This document shows positions 18,946 to 27,638 of a stretch of DNA of 64,000 bases, piece after piece. A program made the translations under genes and the position numbers. Below the pieces are notes generated by a model. It was not told the origin of the DNA. It saw only the letters and a program-made list of their open reading frames with translations, and did not search any database. How positions within the stretch are numbered: position 1 is the first letter of the stretch; each line of letters starts with the position of its first letter. The stretch is from an uncultured Alphaproteobacteria bacterium. Lineage in GTDB: Bacteria > Pseudomonadota > Alphaproteobacteria > Rhizobiales > Ancalomicrobiaceae. The stretch spans positions 1 through 64,000 of the forward strand of contig CALBKH010000107.1 of the NCBI GenBank assembly GCA_937892955.1, written 5' to 3'.

Positions 18946-19201
18946 ATGAAGACAATTAAAATCAAACTAATGGTCGTCTACGGTTCATTTGCTTTCGCAT
19001 CGATCCTCGCAATCATCACTGCTCTGATCCTGTTCGGCAATTATCTGACCCGAACGGCTCTCGACGAGGCGCTGGAATCGGCCGAGAGCAGCTTTCGGAT
19101 GCGTTTGAATATGGTCGAGCGCATGACCGAACTGGTGACCGAAACCATCGCGGTTCAGCCCAACATCGTCCGAGCACTCGCCGACGGGGACCGCTCATCG
19201 C
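18946..19201 (+). pseudogene. N-terminal fragment of a methyl-accepting chemotaxis receptor, cut by an IS
   Basis: About 85 codons encode a membrane helix (GSFAFASILAIITALILFG) followed by the start of a periplasmic sensory domain (AESSFRMRLNMVERMTELV), the usual beginning of a transmembrane chemoreceptor. The frame meets the terminal repeat of an IS3-family element at 19202. The continuation is not found on the far side of that element, so the rest of the gene has been lost by deletion or rearrangement. Confidence 0.65.
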
Positions 19202-19267
19202 TGAGGTGGTCCCCGTTCGGCGGACAGTTCGATAAGCTTGGGTCGACCTGAGAGAAGGACGATCCCG

Positions 19268-19572
19268 ATGACGGGGAAGCGGAAACGGTATTAGCTGCGC
19301 AGGCCTTCGGCTCGGCAGATTTCAAGGCCAAGGTCGCGCTAGAAGCGATCCGCGGCGAGGCAACGGTGGCGCAGCTGACGGTGAAGTACGGCGTCCATCA
19401 GACGATGATCAGCGCGTGGAAGAAGCAAGCGATCGACGGAATGTCGGGCGTCTTCTCCGGCAAAGCCGAAGCGGCTGAGAATGCCCGCGACGGTGAGGTC
19501 GAAAAGCTGCACGCGATGATCGGCCAGCTCGTCGTGGAGCGGGATTTTTTGAAACGAGCCTCCGGACGCTGA
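19268..19572 (+). pseudogene. IS3 orfA (HTH protein), frameshifted by a 20-bp insertion
   Basis: The start MTGKRKRY (19268-19291) is in one frame. The rest (DFKAKVALEAIRGE, the helix-turn-helix around VKYGVHQTMISAWKK, and a leucine-zipper end) is in another. A 20-bp insertion immediately after the TAT codon, which begins with an in-frame TAG, explains both. OrfA supplies DNA binding for transposition, so this copy should be inactive unless complemented. Confidence 0.75.
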
Positions 19573-19592
19573 GCGTCGGCCGGAGGCGCGAA

Positions 19593-20423
19593 ATGATCGA
19601 ACCCGACCACCCCAGGCTCACGACCCGACGGCAGTGCGAACTCGTCGGCATCAGTCGCTCGGCGTTCTACGCGCCGGCAGCGGCCGAGACACCGTTGAAC
19701 CTGTCGCTGATGCGGCTGATCGACGAGCAGTTCCTGGAGACGCCGTGGTACGGCTCTCGACAGATGGCTCGTCATCTGCGACGGCACGGCCATACGGTCG
19801 GCCGGAAACGGATCCGGCGGTTGATGCGGAAGATGGGATTGCAGGCGGTCTATCAACGACCGAGGACGACCATCCCGCATCCCGAGCACAAGAAATGGCC
19901 GTATCTGCTGCGGAACCTCGACATCGTCAGGCCGAACCACGTCTGGTGCGCGGACATCACTTACATCCCGATGCGACGGGGCTTTCTCTACCTCGTCGCC
20001 GTGATGGACTGGGCGAGCCGGCGGGTGCTGGCGTGGCGGCTGTCGAACACGATGGACGCCGACTTCAGCATCGCTGCGGTCGAGGAGGCCATGGCGAGAC
20101 ATGGGAGACCGGAAATCTTCAACACGGACCAGGGCAGCCAGTTCACCAGCCCACGGTTCACGGAGGTTCTGACCGACGCAGGCGTTCGAATATCCATGGA
20201 CGGTCGAGGCCGGTGGATGGACAACGTCTTCATCGAGCGGCTATGGCGATCGATGAAGTACGAGTGCATCTACTTCCATGCCTACGAAACCGGCTCGGAA
20301 GCCCGCGCCGGCATCGGCCGGTGGATCAACTACTACAACTTCGACCGACCTCACTCGACACACGGTGGGCGTACGCCCGTCGAGGTCCACGAGGAGGCCG
20401 GCGACATCAGATTGGCGGCGTGA
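19593..20423 (+). CDS. IS3-family transposase OrfB
   Basis: A 276-aa DDE transposase. An HTH_21-like region (LIDEQFLETPWYGSRQMARHLRR) precedes the integrase core with catalytic Asp in VWCADITYIP, Asp in IFNTDQGSQFTS and Glu in NVFIERLWRS. It normally acts as an OrfAB fusion made by frameshifting, but the orfA of this copy is broken. The gene itself appears intact. Confidence 0.92.
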   Translation: MIEPDHPRLTTRRQCELVGISRSAFYAPAAAETPLNLSLMRLIDEQFLETPWYGSRQMARHLRRHGHTVGRKRIRRLMRKMGLQAVYQRPRTTIPHPEHKKWPYLLRNLDIVRPNHVWCADITYIPMRRGFLYLVAVMDWASRRVLAWRLSNTMDADFSIAAVEEAMARHGRPEIFNTDQGSQFTSPRFTEVLTDAGVRISMDGRGRWMDNVFIERLWRSMKYECIYFHAYETGSEARAGIGRWINYYNFDRPHSTHGGRTPVEVHEEAGDIRLAA

Positions 20424-20539
20424 CGGACCAAAGGCCCAAGCTTACGACGGCCGCCAATCTGTCCACCCGGACGGGACCACCTCACAATGCCCTGTAATTC
20501 AAATACAATTTTTCGCCTGCGAAGCTCCGGTGGAGGTCA

Positions 20540-20978
20540 TCACTCACAACTCCTATTCTCAGGTGCGGCAGTGGCTAAGTCTGGGAAGTCGCGTGACAAC
20601 GCGGCATATATAGAGGTGCTAGACTTCGCGAGATTGAGCGTCTCAATTGTTCCATTTGCAGCGTGAACCGTCACGAAATCTGAGTGTCTTAGTAGACAAA
20701 CAGCGGTAGAATTTAACTTAAATAAAAATGTATTTCGATCTACGCGATCATCTATAACTAGAGAACCAACATTATATTTTTCATCAAGTCCATCTGTTGA
20801 GTTTTTTGTAAAAGAAAGCCTTATCGGTAACGATAGCGTATTCGGATTATCCTCGTAATATAGCTGGACGGTTCTAAAAACCTGGCGGAATTGGCCGTTT
20901 TCTGATTCGATCGTCTCCGATGGGTTGGAGGCGATGCGATGGGCAAGGCACCCGGGTTCAGAGGTGGTCTCGCTGATT
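20540..20978 (-). other. AT-rich orphan coding fragment trapped between two IS elements
   Basis: An open frame on the minus strand runs from IS copy B to a stop at 20540. The part outside the IS (about 145 codons) includes VQLYYEDNPNTLSLPIRLSF and LNSTAVCLLRHSDFV. Its codon use is much more AT-rich than anywhere else in the window, suggesting recent transfer. It may be the 3' end of a gene whose start was removed by the IS. No family is recognised. Confidence 0.35.
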
Positions 20979-21020
20979 TGAACAGTCAGGCCCGGTCCGT
21001 TGAGTGGGTTCCCGCCTCGT

Positions 21021-21848
21021 TCATGCCGCCGCGAGGAGCGGCGTGTTGTTGAAGTAGGCCTGATCCGGAGTTCGCCGGTCAAGACTCGAGTGTGGACGTG
21101 AACCGTTGTACCAGCCGAGATAGCGGCCGATCGAGGCGCGGGCCTCGGCGACCGTGGCGTAGGCGCGGAGGTACACCTCCTCGTATTTGACCGACCGCCA
21201 AAGCCGCTCGACGAAGACGTTGTCCCGCCAAGACCCCTTGCCGTCCATGCTGATCGCCACGCCGGCGTCGGTGAGCACCGAGGTGAAGGCGGCCGACGTG
21301 AACTGCGAACCCTGATCCGTGTTGAAGATCTCGGGTTTGCCGTAGCGGGCCAGAGCCTCCTGGAGAGCTTCGACGCAGAACTCGGCCTCCATCGTGATCG
21401 ACAACCGCCATGTCAGGACGCGCCGGGTGAACCAGTCGACGACGGCCGTGAGGTAGACGAAGCCCTTGGCCATCGGGATGTAGGTGATGTCGGCCGCCCA
21501 GACTTGGTTCGGCCGCTCCACCTTCAGCTTTCGAAGAAGGTACGGATAGATCTTGTGCCCGACCGCCGGCTTCGAGGTGTTCGGCTTCCGGTAGATTGCC
21601 TCGATCCCCATCTTCTTCATCAGAGTTCGGACATGGCGGCGACCGACATCGACGCCCTGGTTCGCCAGCAGAGCCGCCATCATTCGGCTGCCCGCGAACG
21701 GGTAGTTCAGATGAAGCTCGTCGATCCGCCGCATGATCGCCAGATCGACGGCCGGCACCGGCTTCGGCACGTAGTAGACGCTGCCACGGCTGATCCCGAG
21801 AGCTTCCGCCTGTTTGGAGATCGGCAGCTCGTGCGCAGGGTCGATCAT
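21021..21848 (-). CDS. IS3-family transposase OrfB
   Basis: A 275-aa DDE transposase starting at the ATG at 21848, which overlaps the orfA TGA (ATGA). Catalytic residues sit in VWAADITYIP, IFNTDQGSQFTS and NVFVERLWRSVKYEE. The N-terminal part (ISKQAEALGISRGSVYY) is the helix-turn-helix. The gene appears intact, so this copy may still be mobile. Confidence 0.92.
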   Translation of the reverse strand: MIDPAHELPISKQAEALGISRGSVYYVPKPVPAVDLAIMRRIDELHLNYPFAGSRMMAALLANQGVDVGRRHVRTLMKKMGIEAIYRKPNTSKPAVGHKIYPYLLRKLKVERPNQVWAADITYIPMAKGFVYLTAVVDWFTRRVLTWRLSITMEAEFCVEALQEALARYGKPEIFNTDQGSQFTSAAFTSVLTDAGVAISMDGKGSWRDNVFVERLWRSVKYEEVYLRAYATVAEARASIGRYLGWYNGSRPHSSLDRRTPDQAYFNNTPLLAAA

Positions 21849-22156
21849 CGCTTTGCGCTCGGAAGGCCGGCCTTCGCGAGCGCTCCGGCTAAAAAATCGT
21901 TGGTCAGTGTCAACTCGCCGATCTTCGCGTGGAGAGCCTTCAGGTCGATCGGCGGCGTCTCGGGATCGGGTCGCGTCTCTGCCCCGAACACGCCGGCAGC
22001 ACCGTCGAGGAGCTGCGACTTCCACGTCGTGATCTGGTTCGCATGGACGTCATACTGCTGAGCCAGTTCGGCGAGCGTCTTCTCGCCCCTGATGGCAGCC
22101 AGCGCCACTTTCGCTTTGAAGGCAGGGGTGTGGTTCCGGCGCGGTCGTCTCGACAT
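21845..22156 (-). CDS. IS3-family OrfA
   Basis: A 103-aa helix-turn-helix protein: NHTPAFKAKVALAAIRGEKT, then LAQQYDVHANQITTWKSQ, then a zipper-like ALHAKIGELTLTNDFL. Start at the ATG at 22156 gives the usual length; an upstream ATG at 22180 adds eight residues. It overlaps orfB by four bases. Confidence 0.9.
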   Translation of the reverse strand: MSRRPRRNHTPAFKAKVALAAIRGEKTLAELAQQYDVHANQITTWKSQLLDGAAGVFGAETRPDPETPPIDLKALHAKIGELTLTNDFLAGALAKAGLPSAKR

Positions 22157-22224
22157 CTTCTCTCCTGTTCGCCAAGCCATCTTGGCTGCTCACAGGCGGA
22201 AAGACCACTCAACGGACCTGTTCA

Positions 22225-23305
22225 AATTCCCGAAGCCAGCTCTTTCTTCGATTTCGACGATCGCCTGAAGCGGCTGAGCGACCTCGGCGATCAGTTGGAG
22301 GCCTTCGGGCGCGCCGTCGACTTCGAGATCTTCCGCCCCGATCTCGCTGCCGCCCTGAACTACTCGACGGGCGAGCGCGGTGGCCGCCCCCCCTTCGACC
22401 CGGTGCTGATGTTCAAGGTGCTGGTCATCCAGACCACCAACAACCTGTCGGACGAGCGCACCGAATTCCTGATCAACGACCGGCTGTCGTTCATGCGTTT
22501 CCTCGGGCTCGGCCTCGACGACCGCGTGCCCGACGCCCGGACGATTTGGCTGTTTCGGGAGAAGCTCACCAGGGCGGACGCGATCAAGGGCCTGTTCGCC
22601 CGTTTCGAGACAGCACTGCGGGCTTCCGGCTACATCGCCATGTCGGGCCAGATCGTCGACGCCAGCCTGGTCGTGGCGCCGAAGCAACGCAACACCGACG
22701 AAGAACGTCGGACCATCAAGGAGGGTCGCGTTCCCGAGGATTGGAAGAACCGGCCGGCGAAACTCCGGCACAAAGACCGCGACGCTCGGTGGACGGTGAA
22801 GTTCACCAAGGCGAAGGAGCGGCCGGACGGGACCAAGCCGCCGGTCGACATCGCCATTCCCTCCTTCGGCTACCAGAACCACGTCGCCATCGACGTCGGT
22901 CACGGCTTCATCCGGACATGGAAGGTCACGGACGCGGCCGCCTACGAGGGCGCGGTGCTGCGCGACGGTCTGCTCGACACGACCAACACGGCGCGGACGG
23001 TGTGGGCCGACACCGCCTATCGCTCCGCCGTCAACGAGGCCTTCATGGAGGACAACGGCTTCGTCAGCAGGGTTCATCGCAAGAAGCCGAAGGGAAGGCC
23101 GATGCCGGAGCGCACTCGGCGGGCGAACAACGCCAAATCCAAGATCCGCAGCCGGGTCGAGCACGTCTTCGCCGATCAGAAGACGAGGATCGGCCTCGTC
23201 GTCCGGACCATCGGCATCGCCCGAGCGACGACCAGGATCGGGCTGGTGAACCTCGTCTACAACATCCGCCGCTTGCTCTTCATTCAGCGAAGGGAGGCCG
23301 CTTGA
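22225..23305 (+). pseudogene. IS5-family transposase lacking its start codon
   Basis: A roughly 355-codon DDE transposase of the IS5 type: FFDFDDRLKRLSDLGDQLEAF, then GGRPPFDPVLMFKVLVIQT, then QIVDASLVVAPKQRN (catalytic Asp), then VWADTAYRS and RSRVEHVFADQ. The body is intact, but IS copy B ends exactly where the initiating codon should be (frame begins IPEASSFF). The frame stays open into the IS, so a fusion from inside the IS is possible but unlikely to be functional. The right end of this element probably lies near 23400-23420. Confidence 0.8.
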
Positions 23306-23399
23306 GGGGAGGCATAGCCAGCCATCGGCCGGCCAGCCGACATCCTCGCCGACCACGACCGGCCTGTCGTCGCTTCGGTCCGCCGCTGCGGTGCCGAAA

Positions 23400-24176
23400 T
23401 CAGCCTATCCGCAAGCCCCCAGACCTGTTGATAGAACCGTCCAGCTGCAACGTTGCGGTGTAGCCACTGCCTTCTACAGAGAGAAGTGTATTCCGCATGG
23501 AATCACACGTATAGGCGACTGTGTTTCCATTGATGTTTTGTATGCCCCAGCCGGTATTCCGATCGCAGTTCATTGCGGCATCCCCGCCAGACCCCTCCTC
23601 TAAGGGGGCATAGGTAGGGCTTATGATGTTGAGTGTCTCTGTTCCGTGCTTCACGTACCGGGCGGTGAGTGTGCGCATAACCGCCGGCGTAGGCTGGCCT
23701 GGGCTAGGCCGATAGGTAGGTCCTGAAGGTTCTGCCTGAGGAGGCGAATGAGTGGGCGCTTGAGCCGGGATTATTGGCTGAACTGGTGCGGTTGGGGCTG
23801 GCACTTGAATCGCTGTGAAGCTCGGTGTCATCGGGGCGGCGACAGGCGCCCCTGGAGCGCAGACGGGAGTGGTTGATTGCCCTGGCCCATTATTAATAAG
23901 GACGACGACACTTGGTCCCTGCGGCGTCGTCGGTTCGGCTGCAGCGCTCCGATCGCGTGGAGTTGGTACAAGTTTTACGAATGGGACGATGAGCGTTACA
24001 ACACCAGAGGTCAATCCGACAATAGCAGCGGAATAGCCGATCCTCTGCAGCGTCGTAATGTATTCCTGCGCGGGAAATATCCAAAATACGACAGCAACCA
24101 AGAGCAATACGCTAAGAAGCCCTTCCGAGTAAGTTAACGATACAGGGAGCAAATCTACCGAAGCTTGTGTTGGCAT
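23400..24176 (-). CDS. Membrane-anchored proline-rich protein of unknown function
   Basis: A 258-aa protein: two membrane helices (LLSVLLLVAVVFWIFPA and IGYSAAIVGLTSGVVTLIVPFV), a Pro/Ala-rich linker (residues about 80-160) and a small C-terminal domain with two Cys (MNCDRNT, YTCDSM) likely outside the cytoplasm. The ATG at 24176 has AGAAGG upstream. The last codons coincide with the presumed end of the IS5 element, so the natural C-terminus may have been replaced. Base composition is lower in GC than the neighbours. No family is recognised. Confidence 0.5.
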   Translation of the reverse strand: MPTQASVDLLPVSLTYSEGLLSVLLLVAVVFWIFPAQEYITTLQRIGYSAAIVGLTSGVVTLIVPFVKLVPTPRDRSAAAEPTTPQGPSVVVLINNGPGQSTTPVCAPGAPVAAPMTPSFTAIQVPAPTAPVQPIIPAQAPTHSPPQAEPSGPTYRPSPGQPTPAVMRTLTARYVKHGTETLNIISPTYAPLEEGSGGDAAMNCDRNTGWGIQNINGNTVAYTCDSMRNTLLSVEGSGYTATLQLDGSINRSGGLRIG

Positions 24177-24626
24177 GGGCAACACCTTCTGGCACAAGAA
24201 CACGACTTAAATATTAGCATAGATTAACAAAAAATCAACAAAAATTGAACGCTCGGATAAAGGTCAGTGGCCTTTTCCATGGCTACGAATATCCAGCGCT
24301 CGCGAATGATGCCGGTCATCACCGAATGCGAGCGGACTGCTTCGTCATCCGTGCGAAAGATTGGCAAGACTCGCTGCGTCAGCCTATAGTGCCGACGGGC
24401 AGTACGCGCTGCTCCGGGGTGTGGAAACCCTGAACAAGACGGCTGGCGCCGGCCGTTATGGCGCCGAGATCCTCTGACCGAAAGGCCGGGGGCCTGTGAC
24501 GTATGTCCAGGTGCCTCGGTGCTAAAGGTCTCAGGAGTCGGCTTGTTCGACTTTCCACCCCCCGGCTAGGGATCAGGGATCGTGTTGGCGGGGGCGCACC
24601 GCGAACCAACTTCGAGCCCCGACACA
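24177..24626. other. Intergenic region
   Basis: About 450 bp. The left 70 bp is very AT-rich and probably holds the promoter of the minus-strand membrane gene. A short plus-strand frame at 24245-24433 has no ribosome-binding site or recognisable content. Nothing else is supported. Confidence 0.4.
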
Positions 24627-25022
24627 ATGCAGAGATTCGGGAACCTGCCGACGGCGAGCGCTGATGTTGGTTGGCGGGAGCGGATCGAGCGGCTGAGCGC
24701 AGCCGATCTCGAACGGGCTACGTGCGACGCTCTAGACGAAAACCGTCGTCAGATCGCCGACGATCAGGCCATCTACGAAGCGTGGCGCCATGCCGAGCGT
24801 GTCCTTTCGGAGGCTGAGGTAAAGGCACGGGATCTGCGGGATGAGTATCAGCGGCGCCAAGCCGCGGCGAAGATTGCACAAGAGCAGCTCGCGTTCCTGA
24901 TCGATCGGCTCGGCTTCATCCCCGGTTCTACGGACGGCTTGATGAACCCGAAGAAGAGGATTCCAAGTGGTAGATCGCACGGCGGTCGTCGCCGACCGGC
25001 CGCGCGTTCAACTGCGCTCTGA
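24627..25022 (+). CDS. Hypothetical coiled-coil protein
   Basis: A 131-aa protein, mostly helical and charged: LSAADLERATCDALDENRRQ, then a heptad-rich stretch from WRHAERVLSEAEVKARDL to EQLAFLIDRLG, and a basic Arg-rich tail. A GTG at 24582 could extend it by 15 residues. It converges on the quorum-sensing operon. The helical, basic nature suggests nucleic-acid or protein binding, but no family is recognised. Confidence 0.45.
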   Translation: MQRFGNLPTASADVGWRERIERLSAADLERATCDALDENRRQIADDQAIYEAWRHAERVLSEAEVKARDLRDEYQRRQAAAKIAQEQLAFLIDRLGFIPGSTDGLMNPKKRIPSGRSHGGRRRPAARSTAL

Positions 25023-25054
25023 GGACCCGGGTCGACCGGTCCGCGTCGCGGGTC

Positions 25055-25264
25055 TCACGATGTCCAATCGGGCGCCGATCGATCGCTGGGCTCGTTCGAC
25101 ACTTCCGCGGCCAATGTTTCGAGTGCGAGGACGAGCAGATGTGAAGTCCGAGGATATCGCCCCCGCGTCGTGGCTTCGACGGCGGAAATCTCGTCGGCGA
25201 TCCAATCGGCGAGGCTCCCTCGCGGAAAGGCGTCGGCCTTTCTCGTCGTCTGACGGCCGCTCAT
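25055..25264 (-). CDS. Small protein translationally coupled to the crotonase gene
   Basis: A 69-aa frame whose ATG at 25264 overlaps the TGA of the crotonase gene by four bases (ATGA), the classic sign of coupled translation. It is the last gene of luxR-luxI-crotonase. The sequence has a helical segment (LADWIADEISAVEATTRGR, then LLVLALETLAAEV) and no cysteine or signal peptide. No family is recognised. It may assist the crotonase or act in the signalling circuit. Confidence 0.6.
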   Translation of the reverse strand: MSGRQTTRKADAFPRGSLADWIADEISAVEATTRGRYPRTSHLLVLALETLAAEVSNEPSDRSAPDWTS

Positions 25265-26022
25265 GCGGCCGCCTCCCGGCGTTCCGTCGTCCGGCGATGT
25301 CCGACGAGGGCGAGACGGCGACGCGTCGCCGCCGATCGGAGGCACTCTTCGAAGAGTTCGATCTCGGTACGACAACGTGCCCTCGCCTCTTCGGTCGAGC
25401 GCAACAACCGCCGGGTGGCGGCGAGGGCGGCCGCCGGCTTGCGCGCCAGTCGGCTCGCACGCTCGCGTGCGATTGCCAGCAACTCGCCTCTCGCGACATG
25501 CTCGCCGACGAGACCGATCGACATGGCCTCGGCGGCGTCGATCTCCCCTCCCCCGCAGAAGATGTCGAAGGCACGGAGATAGCCGAACCTCCTCACCGCC
25601 AGGAGCGTCGAGGCGGCTTCCGGCACGAGCCCGAGTTCCACGAACGGCGCCGAGAACCGCGCCGCATCGGTCGCGAGAACCGCATCGAAATGCAGCAGCA
25701 TCGTCATGCCGAGACCGGTGCAAGGACCGTCGACCGCGGCGATCAAGATCTTGTCGCATCCGATCAGCGCTTCAAAGAAGCGTGTGACCGTCGCCGAAAG
25801 CCCGGCCAGGTCGTCGATCGCAGCGAGCTCGGCCGGATCAGCTCCGGACGAGAAGACGTCGGCGGCGCTGCGAACGACGAGAACGCGGAGCGCCTCGTCG
25901 CCATTGGCGCGTTCGAGCCGATCGGCGAGGCAATCGAGATCGTCGATCGCCAGCACTCCTGTCGCCGGCAGGATGATTTCGGCGATCGTGGTGCTCGGGC
26001 GAGCGAAGGACAGTTTCGTCAT
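25261..26022 (-). CDS. Enoyl-CoA hydratase/isomerase (crotonase) family protein
   Basis: A 253-aa crotonase-fold protein. The oxyanion-hole segments are recognisable (VFSSGADPAEL and DGPCTGLGMTML), as is the FVELGLVPEAAS stretch holding the usual catalytic acid. It starts 34 bp after luxI on the same strand. Crotonases normally hydrate or isomerise enoyl-CoA thioesters. Beside a luxI, the likely role is to tailor the acyl chain of the signal, as recalled for a crotonase partner of TraI on the Mesorhizobium symbiosis island. That role is inferred from context. Confidence 0.87.
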   Translation of the reverse strand: MTKLSFARPSTTIAEIILPATGVLAIDDLDCLADRLERANGDEALRVLVVRSAADVFSSGADPAELAAIDDLAGLSATVTRFFEALIGCDKILIAAVDGPCTGLGMTMLLHFDAVLATDAARFSAPFVELGLVPEAASTLLAVRRFGYLRAFDIFCGGGEIDAAEAMSIGLVGEHVARGELLAIARERASRLARKPAAALAATRRLLRSTEEARARCRTEIELFEECLRSAATRRRLALVGHRRTTERREAAA

Positions 26023-26056
26023 CGTGGGTCTCCAGCCTACCGGTTCCATCTCCTGT

Positions 26057-26701
26057 TCAGACGGCCAGGGCCTGCGGCGTCGCCTCGCCGAGCCGGCCCC
26101 AGAGTTCCAAGACGGGTGCGTGAGCCCCACGGAACGCGCGGATGGCGTCGATGGTGCGCTGGCCGAAGCCGACCTGGGTCGCGACGATCTGCTGGTTGCC
26201 GATCTTTCGCTGGAAGCCGAGCGGGCGGGCGAGAAACTGGAGTTGCATGGCGCGTAGGACCCACATCGGCTCGAACTCGATGATGACGTTGTCGATGCCG
26301 GAACTCATGCCCCATTCGACGAAACCGGCGATCAGTTCGGAGCCGGCCGTCGACACACCGCGCCGCCCGTCACGATGTTCGGGCGCGACGCAGTATCGGG
26401 TGAGCTCCCATATGCGATCGGAGCACGGCGGCGTGCCCTCGCAGAGTTCGGGAAAGACGGAGGAGAGCAGGTTCGGACGCGTCGTCGGCAGCATCCGCTG
26501 ATAGCCGACGACGGCACCATCGCGAACGCAGAAGTGATGGACCGCATGTTCGTCGTCGAACTGGTCGAATTCGCGGCCGTCGGCGCGGCGCAGGTCCTCC
26601 CATCCCATTTCTTCGACGAACACCTGGTGGCGTAGCCGCGACGACTGCTCGAAGAGGTGGGGGAACTCGGCCTGATCGGCTCCGGAAACTGCGATGATCA
26701 T
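26057..26701 (-). CDS. luxI: LuxI-family acyl-homoserine lactone synthase
   Basis: A 214-aa autoinducer synthase that joins an acyl chain to S-adenosylmethionine. Invariant residues are present at almost canonical positions: Arg24, Phe28 and Trp34 (LRHQVFVEEMGW), Asp46 and Asp49 (FDQFDD), Arg69, and Glu99/Arg102 (WELTRYCV). The ATG at 26701 gives this register. It lies 81 bp downstream of luxR and upstream of a crotonase gene. On Ti-type plasmids an equivalent LuxI (TraI) triggers conjugation; its closeness to traG and traA suggests the same. Confidence 0.93.
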   Translation of the reverse strand: MIIAVSGADQAEFPHLFEQSSRLRHQVFVEEMGWEDLRRADGREFDQFDDEHAVHHFCVRDGAVVGYQRMLPTTRPNLLSSVFPELCEGTPPCSDRIWELTRYCVAPEHRDGRRGVSTAGSELIAGFVEWGMSSGIDNVIIEFEPMWVLRAMQLQFLARPLGFQRKIGNQQIVATQVGFGQRTIDAIRAFRGAHAPVLELWGRLGEATPQALAV

Positions 26702-26782
26702 GGTGACCTCCTGTGTCGAGAGGCCGGGACCATCGTTCAATGCAGCGGGGGCGCCAATTGCGGGATCCGGGTATTGATTTCG

Positions 26783-27568
26783 TCAGCGGACGATGCCGGC
26801 GCGGATCGCTTCGGCGACGGCGTGAGCACGATTGGCGGCGCCGAGCTTGCGTTTCGCGTTGGCGAGATGGCGCGCCGCGGTGTGCTCGGAAATCGCCATG
26901 ATCATGGAAATCTCCCAGTCGGTCTTGCCGATGGCAGCCCAGCGGATGGCCTCGGTCTCACGAGGTGAGAGAAGGGGCCGGGCCGGCGACGTCGGCCGGC
27001 TCAGACGAAACGCCCGACCGATGGCATAGATGGACACGAGCGCGAGCATGCTGCGATCGTCCGGGGAGAGTTCGATGTGATGGCCGCCGAAGGAGACGGA
27101 AGCGATTTTCCCTTCGAGCGTGACGAGCGGCACGGCCATTCCACCGGCCAGCCCGAATTCTCGGGCCTCTCCGTTCATCGTCGCCGCTTCTCGCCGAAGC
27201 GTCGGCGCGATCGGTGCCTCGTCCCACATGAACGGATTGCGGTCCTTGCGGATTCTCTCGATGACGGGGTCGATGTGGACATAGTCGCGTTGGACATAGC
27301 GATCGATCCAACCGTCGGGCCACCCATCGAGCAGGATGTGGCGTTGTTGGTCGGAGGGCGGTGTGCCGGATCCCGGCATCGTGCCGGCGATCACGCCGGT
27401 GAGGCCGAAGCGGCTGCTCAACCCGAGCAAGCGACGGCAGACCTCATCCGCTGTCGGGGCGTCGTCGATGGACGCGATGAACGCCAGGGTCTCGTCGTAG
27501 TCGGCCACGCGACGGGTCTTCCGGTTCTGAACGGCGCCGACCGATCGTGACGATCGAGGCTTCGGCAC
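26783..27568 (-). CDS. luxR: LuxR-family quorum-sensing regulator
   Basis: About 261 aa from a GTG at 27568; a GTG at 27508 is also possible, and neither has a clear ribosome-binding site. The N-terminal autoinducer-binding domain has WIDRYVQRDYVHIDPV and FMWDEA and GGMAVPLV. The C-terminal GerE helix-turn-helix is LSPRETEAIRWAAIGKTDWEIS and ARHLANAKRKLGA. It is expected to bind the lactone made by the neighbouring LuxI and to switch transfer genes on or off. It shares orientation with luxI. Confidence 0.92.
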   Translation of the reverse strand: MPKPRSSRSVGAVQNRKTRRVADYDETLAFIASIDDAPTADEVCRRLLGLSSRFGLTGVIAGTMPGSGTPPSDQQRHILLDGWPDGWIDRYVQRDYVHIDPVIERIRKDRNPFMWDEAPIAPTLRREAATMNGEAREFGLAGGMAVPLVTLEGKIASVSFGGHHIELSPDDRSMLALVSIYAIGRAFRLSRPTSPARPLLSPRETEAIRWAAIGKTDWEISMIMAISEHTAARHLANAKRKLGAANRAHAVAEAIRAGIVR

Positions 27569-27638
27569 GAACGGTGATGCGTCGCGGTCGTGCCCGAGGG
27601 GAGCCGGCGGCGACCCTCGGACCGGCTACGACCTCGAG

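Larger units (their letters stand above)
19202..20484 (+). mobile_element. IS3-family insertion sequence, copy A (inactivated)
   Basis: A 1283-bp element bounded by imperfect 26-bp inverted repeats: the left begins TGAGGTGGTCCCCGTTC (19202) and the right, reversed, begins TGAGGTGGTCCCGTCC (20459-20484). It contains orfA and orfB. No short direct duplication of target DNA is visible beside the ends, which suggests rearrangement after insertion. OrfA is broken. Confidence 0.88.
20979..22224 (-). mobile_element. IS3-family insertion sequence, copy B
   Basis: A 1246-bp element with orfA and orfB on the minus strand. Both ends share TTTGAACAG and GTCCGTTGAGTGG, with nine extra bases in the 20979 end. 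It is a different IS3 subgroup from copy A. It has removed or displaced the start of the IS5-type transposase that begins right after 22224. No target duplication is seen. Confidence 0.83.

Noticed and set aside
24245..24433. Short plus-strand frame upstream of the coiled-coil gene
   Set aside because: No ribosome-binding site, no recognisable content, and it lies in the promoter region of the minus-strand gene.
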